Origin: Sulfobacillus harzensis
GTDB taxonomy: Bacteria; Bacillota; Sulfobacillia; Sulfobacillales; Sulfobacillaceae
DNA length: 64,000 bases
Reading direction: 5' to 3'
Assembly: GCF_012933365.1 (NCBI RefSeq)
Contig: NZ_JABBVZ010000008.1
Span: forward strand, 1 to 64,000
Shown here: positions 9,079 to 18,401 of the stretch, piece after piece
How positions within the stretch are numbered: position 1 is the stretch's first letter
Layout of the letters: each line of letters opens with the position of its first letter
Program-made: the position numbers and the translations under genes
The notes under the pieces: model-generated
Database searches by the model: none
Seen by the model: the letters and a program-made list of their open reading frames with translations, nothing else
Told to the model about the DNA's origin: nothing

Positions 9079-9867
9079 CTACTGACCTCGAAACTGAGGT
9101 TGGCGTTTTTCCAAAAAGGCAGCCGTTCCTTCGCGACCGTCATCGGACACGGCTAGTTGGGCAAAAGCGGTTGCCTCACGGGCTAAGCCCTCGGCGAGAG
9201 TCCAATCGCGGCTGCCGGCGACCATCTGTTTAGCCGCTTTTAGCGCTAGCGGCGCCTTGGCGGCCAACGTCCGGGCCCGGCGCATACACTCCGCCATCAA
9301 TTCGTCGGCTTCCACTACGGCATCCACCAAACCCAACGCTTGGGCATCGTTGGCTGTCACCGGCTCCCCCGATGCGACCATCCACAGCGCCCGGCCCGGG
9401 CCAACCAAGCGACTCAATCTTTGGGTGCCGCCGAACCCGGGAATAATGCCGAGGTTAATCTCGGGTTGGCCTAGACGAGCTGTCTTTGACGCAATTCGCA
9501 TATCCAAAGCCATGGCTAACTCCATTCCGCCACCGAGCGCATACCCGTTAATCGCAGCAATAAAGATGAGAGGGCTATCCTGAAAGCGCTGAAACAGCCG
9601 CTGACCCCGTTCGGCGAATTGCTCTGCCGCGGCATGGTTGGGAATCCCGTGAATAGCTCCGATGTCCGCTCCGGCCACGAACGCCTTGGAACCCGCTCCG
9701 GTGACAATCACTACCCGGGCATCGGCCTTGGACTCCAACGCATTAAGGGTTTCCTCCAGCTGATCTAACACCTGTTCATTCAACGCGTTGAGCGCGTGTT
9801 CGCGCTGGATGCGCAACACATAGATGCCCGGTTCCCAAAGTTCCGAGCGAACCCACGTTTCCGCCAT
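9079..9867 (-). CDS. Enoyl-CoA hydratase/isomerase (crotonase family)
   Basis: The 262-residue protein has the crotonase fold. The oxyanion-hole segment AFVAGADIGAI and both catalytic glutamates are present: one in GYALGGGMELAMALD and one in GQPEINLGIIPGFGGTQR. It should hydrate trans-2-enoyl-CoA to 3-hydroxyacyl-CoA in fatty acid or butanoyl-type metabolism. No other beta-oxidation gene is adjacent, so the pathway is not fixed by context. A GGAGAGG precedes the ATG. Confidence 0.92.
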   Translation of the reverse strand: MAETWVRSELWEPGIYVLRIQREHALNALNEQVLDQLEETLNALESKADARVVIVTGAGSKAFVAGADIGAIHGIPNHAAAEQFAERGQRLFQRFQDSPLIFIAAINGYALGGGMELAMALDMRIASKTARLGQPEINLGIIPGFGGTQRLSRLVGPGRALWMVASGEPVTANDAQALGLVDAVVEADELMAECMRRARTLAAKAPLALKAAKQMVAGSRDWTLAEGLAREATAFAQLAVSDDGREGTAAFLEKRQPQFRGQ

Positions 9868-9944
9868 CGCATACCTCTCCTTAACAATGAATTAATCCTC
9901 TATGTCAGCGTCGGCCGACGATTTCTCACGCCCTGGACATTCCT

Positions 9945-10700
9945 CTATGACGGTGATGTTATATCGTCTGCCCCAAACGATGCCACCGGCTCCCGCTCGG
10001 TTTGCCAGGTTTCCAGCGGCCCGCCATAAGGCTTGTACACGAGTTCGACCAGGGCTCGCAACGCCTCAAAACGGCGCGTCACCGGAAGATGATGGCTAAT
10101 CACACCTCGGCATTGAAAAGCCAATTGGGGACTTAAACGGGCCAGATCGGATAGCAAATATTTCGCCTTCGGTTCCCAGTACCGATGCGCCTTGTACCAG
10201 CCTTCCAGTAACCGTTGCATCAAGAGGCCCATCAAATACGAGGCCGCATCCGGATCTTCGCTAAGCAAATCCTCAATATCTTTCATGAGGTCCAAAGTTT
10301 CGTAGCGCCATTGGTCGCGTTCCGCAGCCGACCAGGGCCGCCGCGGCCCGCGCCACATGGCGTCGGCGTCGCGCACCAAGCCGGCCAGGGTTCCCATCCG
10401 GTCAAAGACCACCTTTCCACGAGCGAACATGCCCACGGTGGCAGCCTCCTGATCGTGCAACTCACGCCGAATTTGATCGACCGGGTTTAAAAACAGCTCG
10501 ATCTCGTCGTGCCCAACGCGAAACAAGCGACGCTGACGCCACAACTGATCGTGAATCACAAAGAAGTCCCAGTCGCTATTAGGCCAGGGGTCGCCGTAGG
10601 CCCGCGACCCGGTCCATAAAATACCCATGAGGTGCGTTCCCAGCTCGTCAAGCATAATTCGCTGTACATGCTCGACAACCGGGGGGTGTGTTGGCTCCAT
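9945..10700 (-). CDS. Minimal nucleotidyltransferase-domain protein
   Basis: A protein of about 251 residues with the nucleotidyltransferase signature GSRAYGDPWPNSDWDFFVI near residue 30 (GS-x10-DxD-like metal-binding pattern). The rest is helical, with a DEIELFLNPVDQIRRE segment. Such proteins transfer a nucleotide to a small molecule or protein, and some are antibiotic adenylyltransferases or toxin-antitoxin-type enzymes; the substrate here is unknown. I place the start at the ATG preceded by AAAGGGGAG at 5 bases; a start 14 codons upstream would have no such site. No HEPN partner gene is beside it. Confidence 0.7.
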   Translation of the reverse strand: MEPTHPPVVEHVQRIMLDELGTHLMGILWTGSRAYGDPWPNSDWDFFVIHDQLWRQRRLFRVGHDEIELFLNPVDQIRRELHDQEAATVGMFARGKVVFDRMGTLAGLVRDADAMWRGPRRPWSAAERDQWRYETLDLMKDIEDLLSEDPDAASYLMGLLMQRLLEGWYKAHRYWEPKAKYLLSDLARLSPQLAFQCRGVISHHLPVTRRFEALRALVELVYKPYGGPLETWQTEREPVASFGADDITSPS

Positions 10701-11037
10701 GTTACTCCCCTTTGCATCGCTAACCGACAGGCTCCCCATGAATCCCTGCCGGCGCTAACGTTGGGTCACAGCCTAAAAAGCCATTTCGTGCAACGGACGC
10801 GCATCCTAGGCTTCCTCCATGTCACCAGGATTGATCCCGTGGCGGGGTTGCCCTGAACGCCCCATGCAAGGACCCCGCAAACAAAAAGCAAGCATCCCTA
10901 AATAGGTGTCACCGCTGGAGCGAGACCGCATCCCGTCCCATCCCGAGCCGTTGTTGCCCTCGTGACAGGGTGAAGGACACGCGCCCACGTCCTAGGAGAT
11001 TTTTTCCATCTCATGGTACCATAGCCCCCGCGGAAGA
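10701..11037. other. Intergenic region, no recognised feature
   Basis: This gap of about 337 bases, between two minus-strand genes, has no convincing open reading frame or known riboswitch consensus that I can recognise. It contains a short stem (GAGAT...ATCTC with an A-rich loop, near 11010-11030) and several G-rich runs on the minus strand. It lies downstream of rpiA and could hold the upstream gene's 3' end, a promoter or a structured RNA. Confidence 0.4.
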
Positions 11038-11733
11038 TCAGTCCCCCGTCTCATTGTGCCGCCAAACGGTCAGTCCGTCGCTCACCCAGATGGCGGTGGG
11101 ATAGTCCAAAAACAAGCCGGTATCCACCACCCCGTCAATCCGCTTTAATTCATGATGGAGCATGTCGGGAACTGCGATGTTCCCGATCGCCAAGTCGGCT
11201 ATGTAAAGACCGTCATCGGTCACGACGGGACCCTCTCCTTTTCGCCTTAACGAAGCCGTACCGACGCCCAAGCCGTTCAGGCGCGAGAGCGTCTGCCGCC
11301 AGCCAAAAGGAATGATGGCAATGGGCAGGCGCACCCGTTTGAAGGCATTCATCACCTTCGAGGAATCGACCAGAATCATGGTGTGACGGGCGGCGGCGAT
11401 AACCAGGCGCTCGCGCACTAATGCTGCCCCGCCACCTTTAATCAGGGCACCATGCGCGTCAACCGCATCGGCTCCATCCACCGCGAGATCCACGTGCTCG
11501 AGACTCTCTAAGGGCACCACATCAAGTCCTAGCTGACGCGCCTGCTCTTCACTGGCATGGGACGCGGCGGTGATGGTCAACGGCATGGGAACTTCTTGAC
11601 GATAACGGGCCAGCGCCTGAATAAAGGCAGACACGGTACTGCCAGACCCAATGCCTAGGATGCGCACATCTTGAATTTGCTGAGCAGCCCACCGTCCCAA
11701 TGCCTCTTTGGCACGATGCCATGGATCCTCCAT
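11038..11733 (-). CDS. rpiA: Ribose-5-phosphate isomerase A
   Basis: The enzyme interconverts ribose 5-phosphate and ribulose 5-phosphate in the pentose phosphate pathway. Signatures include the phosphate-binding GIGSGSTVSAFI, the VDGADAVDAHGALIKGGGAA block with the active-site Asp and Lys, and DSSKVM. At 231 residues it matches the family. I chose the ATG with AGGGGG 7 bases upstream; the frame is open for 42 codons further, but that extension overlaps the secreted-protein gene upstream and has no family match. Confidence 0.94.
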   Translation of the reverse strand: MEDPWHRAKEALGRWAAQQIQDVRILGIGSGSTVSAFIQALARYRQEVPMPLTITAASHASEEQARQLGLDVVPLESLEHVDLAVDGADAVDAHGALIKGGGAALVRERLVIAAARHTMILVDSSKVMNAFKRVRLPIAIIPFGWRQTLSRLNGLGVGTASLRRKGEGPVVTDDGLYIADLAIGNIAVPDMLHHELKRIDGVVDTGLFLDYPTAIWVSDGLTVWRHNETGD

Positions 11734-11773
11734 CGCTATCCCCCTATTGCCGCGTTTGGCGCCATTGTAGCAC

Positions 11774-12625
11774 TTATCCCCCCGAGGACAGAGCCGCCAC
11801 AGCTTGCCAAAGACGTCCCGAGTGCGGGTTGGAGAGAGCGATGCCCTGGATGGAGACAATCCAACCTTTATCCACCAACACCGTGATGACGCGACCGTGG
11901 CTTGGATATAGTTTCAACGAGGCGCGGTCGCGAATGAACGGTGCGCTAAACGGCGCATAGGGGGAACGCGGCTGATTCAGCACCCGCACCAACGCCGCGA
12001 TCTTCGAACGCTTGGCGGTGCGGATCGGTATCATTCGTCCCCCTTCATGAATCATGCCCGCCACGCGACGGATGTCCTTTGGAATGAGGGTGTTTCGTGG
12101 TCGAGGCGGGATCACCTGATCGATGGCGGTAATGACGTAGAGCGTTTGATGGGGGCTGGCAGGATAAAAGGCGATATCCCAGGTGAGCGCGCTGTCCGCG
12201 TTCTTGGCATAGGTTATGTCCTCAACTTCCGCCCCGCGGCCATTCTCAGCCCTACTGTAGGAAATTGCCATGTCGCCATGATCGGAAAAATATGTCCGGT
12301 ACCACCGCATCACCATTTTGGGCGATTTCGGCGCTGACCAAACGCGGGTTGAACCCTGTCGGGCATAGGGAGAGACAGACAGCGATTGTCCCATACCCGG
12401 GGGCCACGATTGGCGCGATATGCGGCTATGTGGGTACAATGGAGCCTGGATGGTGGTAACACCGAAAATGGGATGAGGTTTCACGCCGGCGTTCCCGTGC
12501 GCATTCCTTAGAACTAGGGTCACGGTCTTGGATCCGCCGCCACTGGGCTTTTCGGACGGACCTGGCGCGGCCAGTGACAGCACGCTGATGCCCATCGCTA
12601 ATATCACCGAAAGTCCCACCCTCAT
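11774..12625 (-). CDS. Secreted protein of unknown function
   Basis: A protein of about 283 residues starting at the ATG with GGAGGGG 8 bases upstream. It begins with a signal peptide (MRVGLSVILAMGISVLSLAA). The mature part has no domain I recognise; it is rich in beta-prone segments and Pro/Arg, with RWYRTYFSDHGDMAISYSRA followed by an ITYAKNADSALTWDIAFYP stretch. The pattern suggests an exported single-domain protein. It lies between rpiA and an AIM24-family gene with no evident shared pathway. Confidence 0.6.
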   Translation of the reverse strand: MRVGLSVILAMGISVLSLAAPGPSEKPSGGGSKTVTLVLRNAHGNAGVKPHPIFGVTTIQAPLYPHSRISRQSWPPGMGQSLSVSPYARQGSTRVWSAPKSPKMVMRWYRTYFSDHGDMAISYSRAENGRGAEVEDITYAKNADSALTWDIAFYPASPHQTLYVITAIDQVIPPRPRNTLIPKDIRRVAGMIHEGGRMIPIRTAKRSKIAALVRVLNQPRSPYAPFSAPFIRDRASLKLYPSHGRVITVLVDKGWIVSIQGIALSNPHSGRLWQAVAALSSGG

Positions 12626-12682
12626 GGCATGCGCCCCTCCACTTTTGTTAGCAGGCATAACGGGCACATTGCCGATTGTGTT

Positions 12683-13378
12683 TCACGGGGAGTCGGTCTC
12701 AAGATAGACTCCCATAGTCTGAAGGCCCACGCGACCCGGTCCTGTGAAGCGGTTGAGGGCAAAGGAGGACGAAGCGAACAATCCGGCCGAAACGTTGATA
12801 GGTACAGTCGTCATTTTTACTGACGGATCCTTATAGCACCATCGACTAGGCTCGACGTCCAGATGCTCGCCGGGCCCCAACTCCACCTCAATGGCATTGC
12901 CATGTACGTGCACCCACACCACGCCCGCCTCGCGCCCGGCATGAAAGGTGTCCACAAAGAAACCGTTCCCCCCAAAGAGCAGATTGGCCAATCCACGGAC
13001 TCGGGTAAAGCCGTAGGATAAAGTGTCGGTCGCGGCCAGGAATTGATGCTCACGCACTTCCAAGGTTTGGCCGGGCGCAATGGGCACGCCGACAATTTCG
13101 CCCGCAGCGCCGCGCCCAAGGGCTACTCGCCCCCGTCCGGATGCGCGGGCCAAAATGATGGGCATCTTGCCGATCATCCGCTTCATGGCTCCCTTAGGAA
13201 TGGAACCCGAAATCGCCACGTTCGGGTCGCGGTACATTAACACATAGTGCTCAAAAAAGAGCGTATAGGAACCATCCAATATCCATTCGACCGCAGGCGC
13301 AAGACTCCCGCGCACAGAGAACTCAATATCATCTAGGGAACGCAATCCACGCTCGCCCGGCAATTCACGAAATTCCAT
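12683..13378 (-). CDS. AIM24-family protein
   Basis: A 231-residue protein resembling the AIM24/TIGR00266 family: a beta-helix-like fold with repeated G-x-G turns (ASGRGRVALGRGAAGEIV, LFGGNGFFVDTFHA) and the LGPGEHLDVEP block. Bacterial homologues are soluble proteins of unknown biochemical role, sometimes linked to stress or membrane processes. There is no signal peptide. It is divergent from the acetyltransferase gene to its right. Confidence 0.8.
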   Translation of the reverse strand: MEFRELPGERGLRSLDDIEFSVRGSLAPAVEWILDGSYTLFFEHYVLMYRDPNVAISGSIPKGAMKRMIGKMPIILARASGRGRVALGRGAAGEIVGVPIAPGQTLEVREHQFLAATDTLSYGFTRVRGLANLLFGGNGFFVDTFHAGREAGVVWVHVHGNAIEVELGPGEHLDVEPSRWCYKDPSVKMTTVPINVSAGLFASSSFALNRFTGPGRVGLQTMGVYLETDSP

Positions 13379-13438
13379 CGCTTAACCATCCTTTCCGAGG
13401 CCTCATTTCAACTATAATCCTGATAAAGGAGGAAGCGG

Positions 13439-14299
13439 ATGCCTTATTTCGTTCGCCGCGAAACCGATCTGGCACGATTCCAGCTACGAGCCGTCCCCTA
13501 TTTGCGTGCGCATGAGGCGGCCAACAATCTTATTCTCGGCCTCTTGAGCCGAAGTCACGTCGATTGCCCCCCGGAAATTATGGCCTGGGTCGAGAACCAA
13601 GATGGGATCTGTCTTGTCGCCTTAAAAACCGACCCCGCCCATAATCTCATTCTGTCCTTCGGATTCCATCCGTCGGCGGCTTCTGTACTCGCACGTCATT
13701 TGATTCAATCAGGGGTCTTGCTGCCGGGCGTCCTGGGCCCACGGGACAGCGTGGCTGAATTTGTCGACACCTGGATCAGCAGGGCAGCGGGGGTCAAAGC
13801 GGAACTCGCCATGCGCGAGCGTATATATCAGGCCGACACCGTTGTCCCCCCACAAAGGACAGCGGGCGCGGCACGCTTAGCGACCGCAGCCGACATCGAC
13901 GCCCTCGTCCCTGGTGTTCGAGCCTTCATCGAAGAGGCCATGCCCGAAAGTGACCCCGAAGAGGCTCCAACACTTGTCGAGAAGAAAATCCGGGAAGGCT
14001 TCCCCAAGGGGGGGTACTGGTTGTGGGAAGTCGACGGACGGTGGGTTAGTTTGGCCGGATTCGGCGGCCCTACCGGTCATGGCATCCGTGTGGGTCCTGT
14101 GTACACGCCGCCAGCGCACCGGGCTCGGGGGTATGGCTCTCAAGTCGTCGGCTCACTCACCCAAACCTTGCTCAAGGCGGGCTACGATCACGTGTTCTTG
14201 TTCACCGATCTTGCTAATCCGACTTCCAACTCCATCTACCAACGGCTCGGCTATCGGCCTGTCACCGATGTGGACCAGATTCAATTTCGCCGCCTGTAA
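13439..14299 (+). CDS. GNAT-family N-acetyltransferase
   Basis: A 286-residue protein with the acetyl-CoA-binding GNAT motif A near the C-terminus (IRVGPVYTPPAHRARGYGSQVVGSLT), followed by motif B (LFTDLANPTSNSIYQRLGYRPVTD). The N-terminal 130 residues resemble the extra domain of larger GNAT proteins. It should acetylate a small molecule or protein; the substrate is unknown. AAAGGAGG precedes the ATG, and a TATAAT lies at 13413-13418. Its 3' end overlaps the convergent coaX by 38 bases. Confidence 0.88.
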   Translation: MPYFVRRETDLARFQLRAVPYLRAHEAANNLILGLLSRSHVDCPPEIMAWVENQDGICLVALKTDPAHNLILSFGFHPSAASVLARHLIQSGVLLPGVLGPRDSVAEFVDTWISRAAGVKAELAMRERIYQADTVVPPQRTAGAARLATAADIDALVPGVRAFIEEAMPESDPEEAPTLVEKKIREGFPKGGYWLWEVDGRWVSLAGFGGPTGHGIRVGPVYTPPAHRARGYGSQVVGSLTQTLLKAGYDHVFLFTDLANPTSNSIYQRLGYRPVTDVDQIQFRRL

Positions 14300-15047
14300 G
14301 CCAGTCATTGGCAAAGCGCAAGCCCTCCAACGTCAACCGTGGTTCGAGACGCACTGCCAAGCCAAGATGAGGTTGAAGTCGAGCCGCCCATCCCCCAGTG
14401 AGAATGATGGGGGCTGCCGCGCCAATGCTCTGACGGGTATTTTCGATAAGCGATTTGACCATGCCCGCAAACCCCTGCCCCACACCGGCACGAATGGCCT
14501 GCTCGGTATTCTTGCCAATCATCCAGGGCTCGATGGCCGGTGTCACGTGAGGCAAGCGGGCCGTCCCTTCAGCCAAAGCCTGGGCCAAAAAGTGCGGCCC
14601 CGGCGCGATCGCACCGCCAACGAAGACGCCGTCAACCACCGCATCCACCGTAGCCGTGGTTCCGACATCGACCACCACAACGGACTGTCGGGCCAGCCGC
14701 CAGGCCCCCAATGCGTTGACAAAGCGATCCGGGCCCAAATTCTGAGGCGGATAGTCGACGCCGAGCCCGTAGCCCGGTGGCACAACCTCCACAGGCGCGC
14801 TTTGACTGACGCTTTCCAACACGCGAAGAAAAAACGGCGTCAGGAGGGGAACGACCGACGCCACAATGGCGCGATCAACCCATTGTACCTTCGACTCCAG
14901 CAACAATCCCCGCACGAATAGACGGTATTCATCCGGTGTACGCTTCAAGTCAGTCGCCAACCGCCATTCCTCAATCCATTGGCCGTTGTCCCAAAGCCCA
15001 ATTTTGATATGGGTATTGCCGATATCAATTGCAAGCAAGCGCGGCAC
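14262..15047 (-). CDS. coaX: Type III pantothenate kinase
   Basis: The 261-residue enzyme phosphorylates pantothenate as the first step of coenzyme A synthesis. ASKHA signatures include LAIDIGNTHIKIGL (phosphate 1), GPDRFVNALGAWRL, and VVDVGTTATVDAVVDGVFVG. CoaX is insensitive to CoA feedback and needs a monovalent cation; that is family knowledge. A GTG start follows GGAGGGG. Divergent from moeA; convergent overlap with the acetyltransferase. Confidence 0.95.
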   Translation of the reverse strand: MPRLLAIDIGNTHIKIGLWDNGQWIEEWRLATDLKRTPDEYRLFVRGLLLESKVQWVDRAIVASVVPLLTPFFLRVLESVSQSAPVEVVPPGYGLGVDYPPQNLGPDRFVNALGAWRLARQSVVVVDVGTTATVDAVVDGVFVGGAIAPGPHFLAQALAEGTARLPHVTPAIEPWMIGKNTEQAIRAGVGQGFAGMVKSLIENTRQSIGAAAPIILTGGWAARLQPHLGLAVRLEPRLTLEGLRFANDWLTGGEIESGPHR

Positions 15048-15178
15048 GTTGCCCCTCCTCCATCAAGTCAGCCTTATGCTATCACACTTCATTTCACCGC
15101 CGCCCGCTTTTTGCTGGAAATGCCAACTCCAGATTCCCTTTGATAAAATAGAATTCAACAACGGGAGGAGGGGCTCAT

Positions 15179-16414
15179 ATGCTTATGCCCGTGGAAGAGG
15201 CGCAAAAACATATTCTGGAGGGTGTAGGTCCGCTTGACCGTAAGGAGACGCGAACGCTTTCCGAAGCTCTTGGATGTCTATTGGGTGAAGACGTGCGGGC
15301 TGATCATGATATTCCTCCCTTTACCAACAGTTCCATGGACGGCTATGCGGTCCGAAGCCAAGACGTCCAAGATGCCTCGCCAGAACACCCTGTGCGCCTT
15401 CGCGTGCTGGATGTGATTCGGGCGGGGCACCCGGTCAACGCCCCGCTGGAACCCCTCACCGCCTATAAGATAATGACCGGGGCGCCCGTCCCGACCACGG
15501 CGGATGCTGTGGTACCGATCGAGTGGACCCGGGAAGACCGGGGCAATGGCGTTGTTATTCTTCGCGACGCGCCATCGGGAGCCCATGTTCGCCGTCAAGG
15601 CGAGGACATGCAGGCAGGAGCGGTTGTTCTTAAGAAGGGGATGTTCATCACCCCGCCGATCGTGGGCATTTTAGCGTCGGTGGGCCAAAGCCGCGTCCCG
15701 ATAGCGGCCCCGCCCAAAGTCGGCATTCTGTCCACAGGCGACGAACTTCGCGAGCCATCCGAGCCCTTGTTTCCGGGAACCATTCGCAACTCCAATGGCT
15801 ACGCCATCATGGCGGCTATTCAAGAAGCTGGTGGCCATCCGCTCTTATATCCCAGCGCACCCGACGATCCCCAGGCCATCAAGGAGCTCTTCACACGCGC
15901 TTCAACGGAATGCGATGTGCTGGTGAGTTCCGGCGGTGTGTCCGTCGGCGATTTTGACTTCGTCAAGCCTGTGATTGAATCGTTAGGGCAGTTAAGCTTA
16001 TGGCGCGTTAACCTAAAACCCGGAAAACCCTTAGCCTATGGCCAAGTCTTGGGCAAACCCATTCTTGGTCTACCCGGAAACCCGGTATCGGCACTAGTCA
16101 CGTTTGAGCTGTTTGTCCGGCCCCTCATCCGCACTATGCTGGGTGATGCGCATTGGCAACGACCCGTGGTGAGATTGCCGCTTTCGACCGATTTTCCCCA
16201 TGTGGAAGATAGACGCCAGTACGTTCGCTCCCGTCTCATCATGCAAGGAGGCCATCTGATGCTGTGGCCCCACACCAATCAAGGCTCGGCCGTACAAAGC
16301 TCATGGGAAGACGTGGACGCACTCATGATCGTACCCGAGAACACCGGCCCATATCGGGCGGGAGAAACCCTCGACGCCATGCTATTGTCGGTCAGCCATA
16401 TTCGTTCCCGTTGA
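15179..16414 (+). CDS. moeA: Molybdopterin molybdenumtransferase MoeA
   Basis: A 411-residue protein that inserts molybdate into adenylylated molybdopterin. The TNSSMDGYAV motif of domain III, the STGDEL and SSGGVSVGDFDFV segments of the molybdopterin-binding domain and GLPGNPVSALVTFE are all visible. GGAGGAGGGG precedes the ATG. No other molybdenum cofactor gene is in view. A candidate promoter with TAAAAT lies about 25 bases upstream. Confidence 0.95.
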   Translation: MLMPVEEAQKHILEGVGPLDRKETRTLSEALGCLLGEDVRADHDIPPFTNSSMDGYAVRSQDVQDASPEHPVRLRVLDVIRAGHPVNAPLEPLTAYKIMTGAPVPTTADAVVPIEWTREDRGNGVVILRDAPSGAHVRRQGEDMQAGAVVLKKGMFITPPIVGILASVGQSRVPIAAPPKVGILSTGDELREPSEPLFPGTIRNSNGYAIMAAIQEAGGHPLLYPSAPDDPQAIKELFTRASTECDVLVSSGGVSVGDFDFVKPVIESLGQLSLWRVNLKPGKPLAYGQVLGKPILGLPGNPVSALVTFELFVRPLIRTMLGDAHWQRPVVRLPLSTDFPHVEDRRQYVRSRLIMQGGHLMLWPHTNQGSAVQSSWEDVDALMIVPENTGPYRAGETLDAMLLSVSHIRSR

Positions 16415-16458
16415 CGTTTTGCGGGAGTCGACATAGTATAAGATGAAACGTGACAACA

Positions 16459-16598
16459 ATACCTTCGGGGCGTGGTGAGGCCCAAACGGGCCAATTCCCG
16501 ACCGGCGGTAATCTCGGAAACGAGTAGCCCGCGAGCCGAAAAGGCAGGAGACCGGTGAGATTCCGGCGCCGACAGTACAGTCTGGATGGGAGAAGGTA
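16459..16598 (+). promoter_or_regulatory. FMN riboswitch (RFN element)
   Basis: The sequence matches the RFN consensus: ACCTTCGGGGC at the start, then CCGACCGGCGGTAAT, AGCCCGCGAGC, GGTGAGATTCCGGCGCCGAC and AGTCTGGATGGGAGAAGG at the end. It is just upstream of the rib genes on the same strand. GGATGG near the aptamer's 3' end (16583-16588) can pair with CCATCC (16632-16637) at the foot of the downstream terminator, giving an antiterminator when FMN is absent. High FMN should therefore lower rib expression. Confidence 0.96.
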
Positions 16599-16633
16599 GG
16601 CGGCTCTGTCGGAGTCTGTCTCAACATCTTTCC

Positions 16634-16657
16634 ATCCCCCGAACGGGGGATTTTTTT
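16634..16657 (+). terminator. Riboswitch-controlled intrinsic terminator
   Basis: ATCCCCC-GAAC-GGGGGAT is a perfect 7-bp stem followed by a run of seven T. It lies between the FMN aptamer and ribD, and its 5' arm overlaps the segment able to pair with the aptamer's 3' end. Confidence 0.93.
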
Positions 16658-16672
16658 GATGGTGGTGATGTG

Positions 16673-17803
16673 ATGACCAGCTCTTACATGCGTCGAGCAC
16701 TGGCTTTAGCCAAGCGCGGATTGGGCCATACTTCTCCCAATCCTATGGTCGGCGCCGTGCTGGTTGACAATCAGGGCCGAATTGTGGCCGAAGGATATCA
16801 CAAAAAAGCTGGCAGTGCCCATGCTGAAGCCGCTGCCCTTAAAAAGGCCGGCGAAAAAGCGCATGGCACCACCCTGTATGTCACGTTGGAACCGTGCAAC
16901 CATACCGGGCGAACCCCACCCTGCACGGACGCCATTATCAAATCCGGTGTCCAGCGAGTGGTTGTAGCGGCGGTGGATCCCAACCCGTATGTCGCTGGAG
17001 GCGGCGTCGAGCGACTTGAAGCGGCCGGTGTGGAGGTCTTAGTGGGCGACGGCGCTGAGGAAGCTTGGGAACTGAATCGAGCTTTTTTTACCTGGAGTCA
17101 ACGCCATCGCCCCTGGGTGACGCTCAAGGCGGCCATGACGCTGGATGGCAAGGTCGCCTCTGTGAACGGTCAGTCGAAGTACCTCACCTCAGAGGCAGCC
17201 CTTCAGCATGCGCATGAGCTCCGGCGCACCCACGACGCTATTTTAGTGGGATCGTCCACCGTGCTGGCTGACAATCCCTCATTGACATATCGCGGGAGCC
17301 GCAATGGGCATGATCCCGTGCGGGTGGTGCTGGACGGTCGTGGACGCATCCCCGCTACCAGCCAGGTGTTTCAGAACCAGTCCCATGCTCCGACGCTGGT
17401 ATTTTCCAGTGAAGACGCGCCGTCTTCTTGGGAACGAGACATCTTCAGCGCCGGAGGCGAGGTAGTCATGGTGGGCCGCAACCCGGACGGCCTGCTAGAC
17501 CTGAGCGAGGTGCTGGGCTATTTGGCCGACCGCCACATCCTCTCCCTGTTAGTGGAAGGTGGCCCCACCGTTCATGCCAGTTTCATTCAGCATCAACTGG
17601 CCGACGCATGGGTGGGTTACCTGGCTCCCCTGATTCTGGGTGGCCAGTCGGCCCCGAGTCCTGTCGCGGGTCCCGGCTTTGATTTGGGCACGGCACCGCG
17701 ACTCACCATGGAGGACACACGTCGTCTCGGTCCCGATATCGTTTACGAGGCCCGATTTCATTCTGTTAGAAACGAGGATACCGATGTTTACCGGACTAAT
17801 TGA
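16673..17803 (+). CDS. ribD: Bifunctional pyrimidine deaminase/reductase RibD
   Basis: The 376-residue protein performs the second and third steps of riboflavin synthesis. The deaminase domain has zinc ligands in GSAHAEAAAL and PCNHTGRTPPC; the C-terminal reductase domain carries LKAAMTLDGKVA and LLVEGGPTVHASF. I start it at ATG 16673, since the earlier in-frame ATG lies within the riboswitch aptamer and would read through the terminator. It is first in ribD-ribE-ribBA-ribH and overlaps ribE by 20 bases. Confidence 0.96.
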   Translation: MTSSYMRRALALAKRGLGHTSPNPMVGAVLVDNQGRIVAEGYHKKAGSAHAEAAALKKAGEKAHGTTLYVTLEPCNHTGRTPPCTDAIIKSGVQRVVVAAVDPNPYVAGGGVERLEAAGVEVLVGDGAEEAWELNRAFFTWSQRHRPWVTLKAAMTLDGKVASVNGQSKYLTSEAALQHAHELRRTHDAILVGSSTVLADNPSLTYRGSRNGHDPVRVVLDGRGRIPATSQVFQNQSHAPTLVFSSEDAPSSWERDIFSAGGEVVMVGRNPDGLLDLSEVLGYLADRHILSLLVEGGPTVHASFIQHQLADAWVGYLAPLILGGQSAPSPVAGPGFDLGTAPRLTMEDTRRLGPDIVYEARFHSVRNEDTDVYRTN

Positions 17804-18401
17804 ATCCATTGGGCGCCTTCGCGCCAACACCGTCCAAAATGATGGGATATCTCGGCGCTTGATCATTGAGACGTCTCTAGCCGCCCATCTGGATCTGGGC
17901 GAGTCGATTGCCGTCAACGGCGTCTGTCTTACCGTGGTTGAACAAGATGAGACGGCCTTCGAAGTCGATGTCAGCCCGACCACCTTGAATCTAACCACGC
18001 TGGGGCATCTCACGCCGGGGAGCCGCGTTAACCTTGAGCGTGCCCTCACGCCGGCGACGCGGTTGGGTGGGCACTGGGTCTTAGGGCATGTGGATACACG
18101 GGGCACTGTACGGTCCATCCGCGAAGAAGGCGACGCCCACCACATCGAGGTGGCGTATCCGCCGAGGTATGCGGGCTGGGTGTTGCCCCAAGGATCCATC
18201 ACGTTCGATGGGGTGAGCCTGACTATTGTGGCGCGCAGCGACGATTGGGTGAAAGTCACCATTATCCCCCACACTTGGGAGCACACCACCATTGGTGATT
18301 GGATAGTGAATGCCTCGGTCAACATCGAATTCGATGTGCTGGGAAAATATGTGGAACATCTGTTGGCCCCCTATAGCGGCAGAAAAGAGGAGCGTCCATG
18401 A
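17784..18401 (+). CDS. ribE: Riboflavin synthase, alpha chain
   Basis: The protein of about 205 residues starts MFTGLIESIG, the hallmark of riboflavin synthase, and has two tandem lumazine-binding barrels with SIAVNGVCLTV and SITFDGVSLTIV. It dismutates two lumazines to riboflavin. Its start lies inside the ribD coding end, and its stop overlaps the ribBA ATG, which indicates coupled translation. Confidence 0.96.
   Translation: MFTGLIESIGRLRANTVQNDGISRRLIIETSLAAHLDLGESIAVNGVCLTVVEQDETAFEVDVSPTTLNLTTLGHLTPGSRVNLERALTPATRLGGHWVLGHVDTRGTVRSIREEGDAHHIEVAYPPRYAGWVLPQGSITFDGVSLTIVARSDDWVKVTIIPHTWEHTTIGDWIVNASVNIEFDVLGKYVEHLLAPYSGRKEERP

Noticed and set aside
10701-11037. T-box, SRP RNA, 6S RNA or RNase P RNA
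   Set aside because: I compared both strands with the core motifs of these RNAs by eye and found no match.
16586-16672. Longer ribD N-terminus
   Set aside because: The in-frame ATG lies in the riboswitch and the extension spans the terminator; the family N-terminus begins at 16673.
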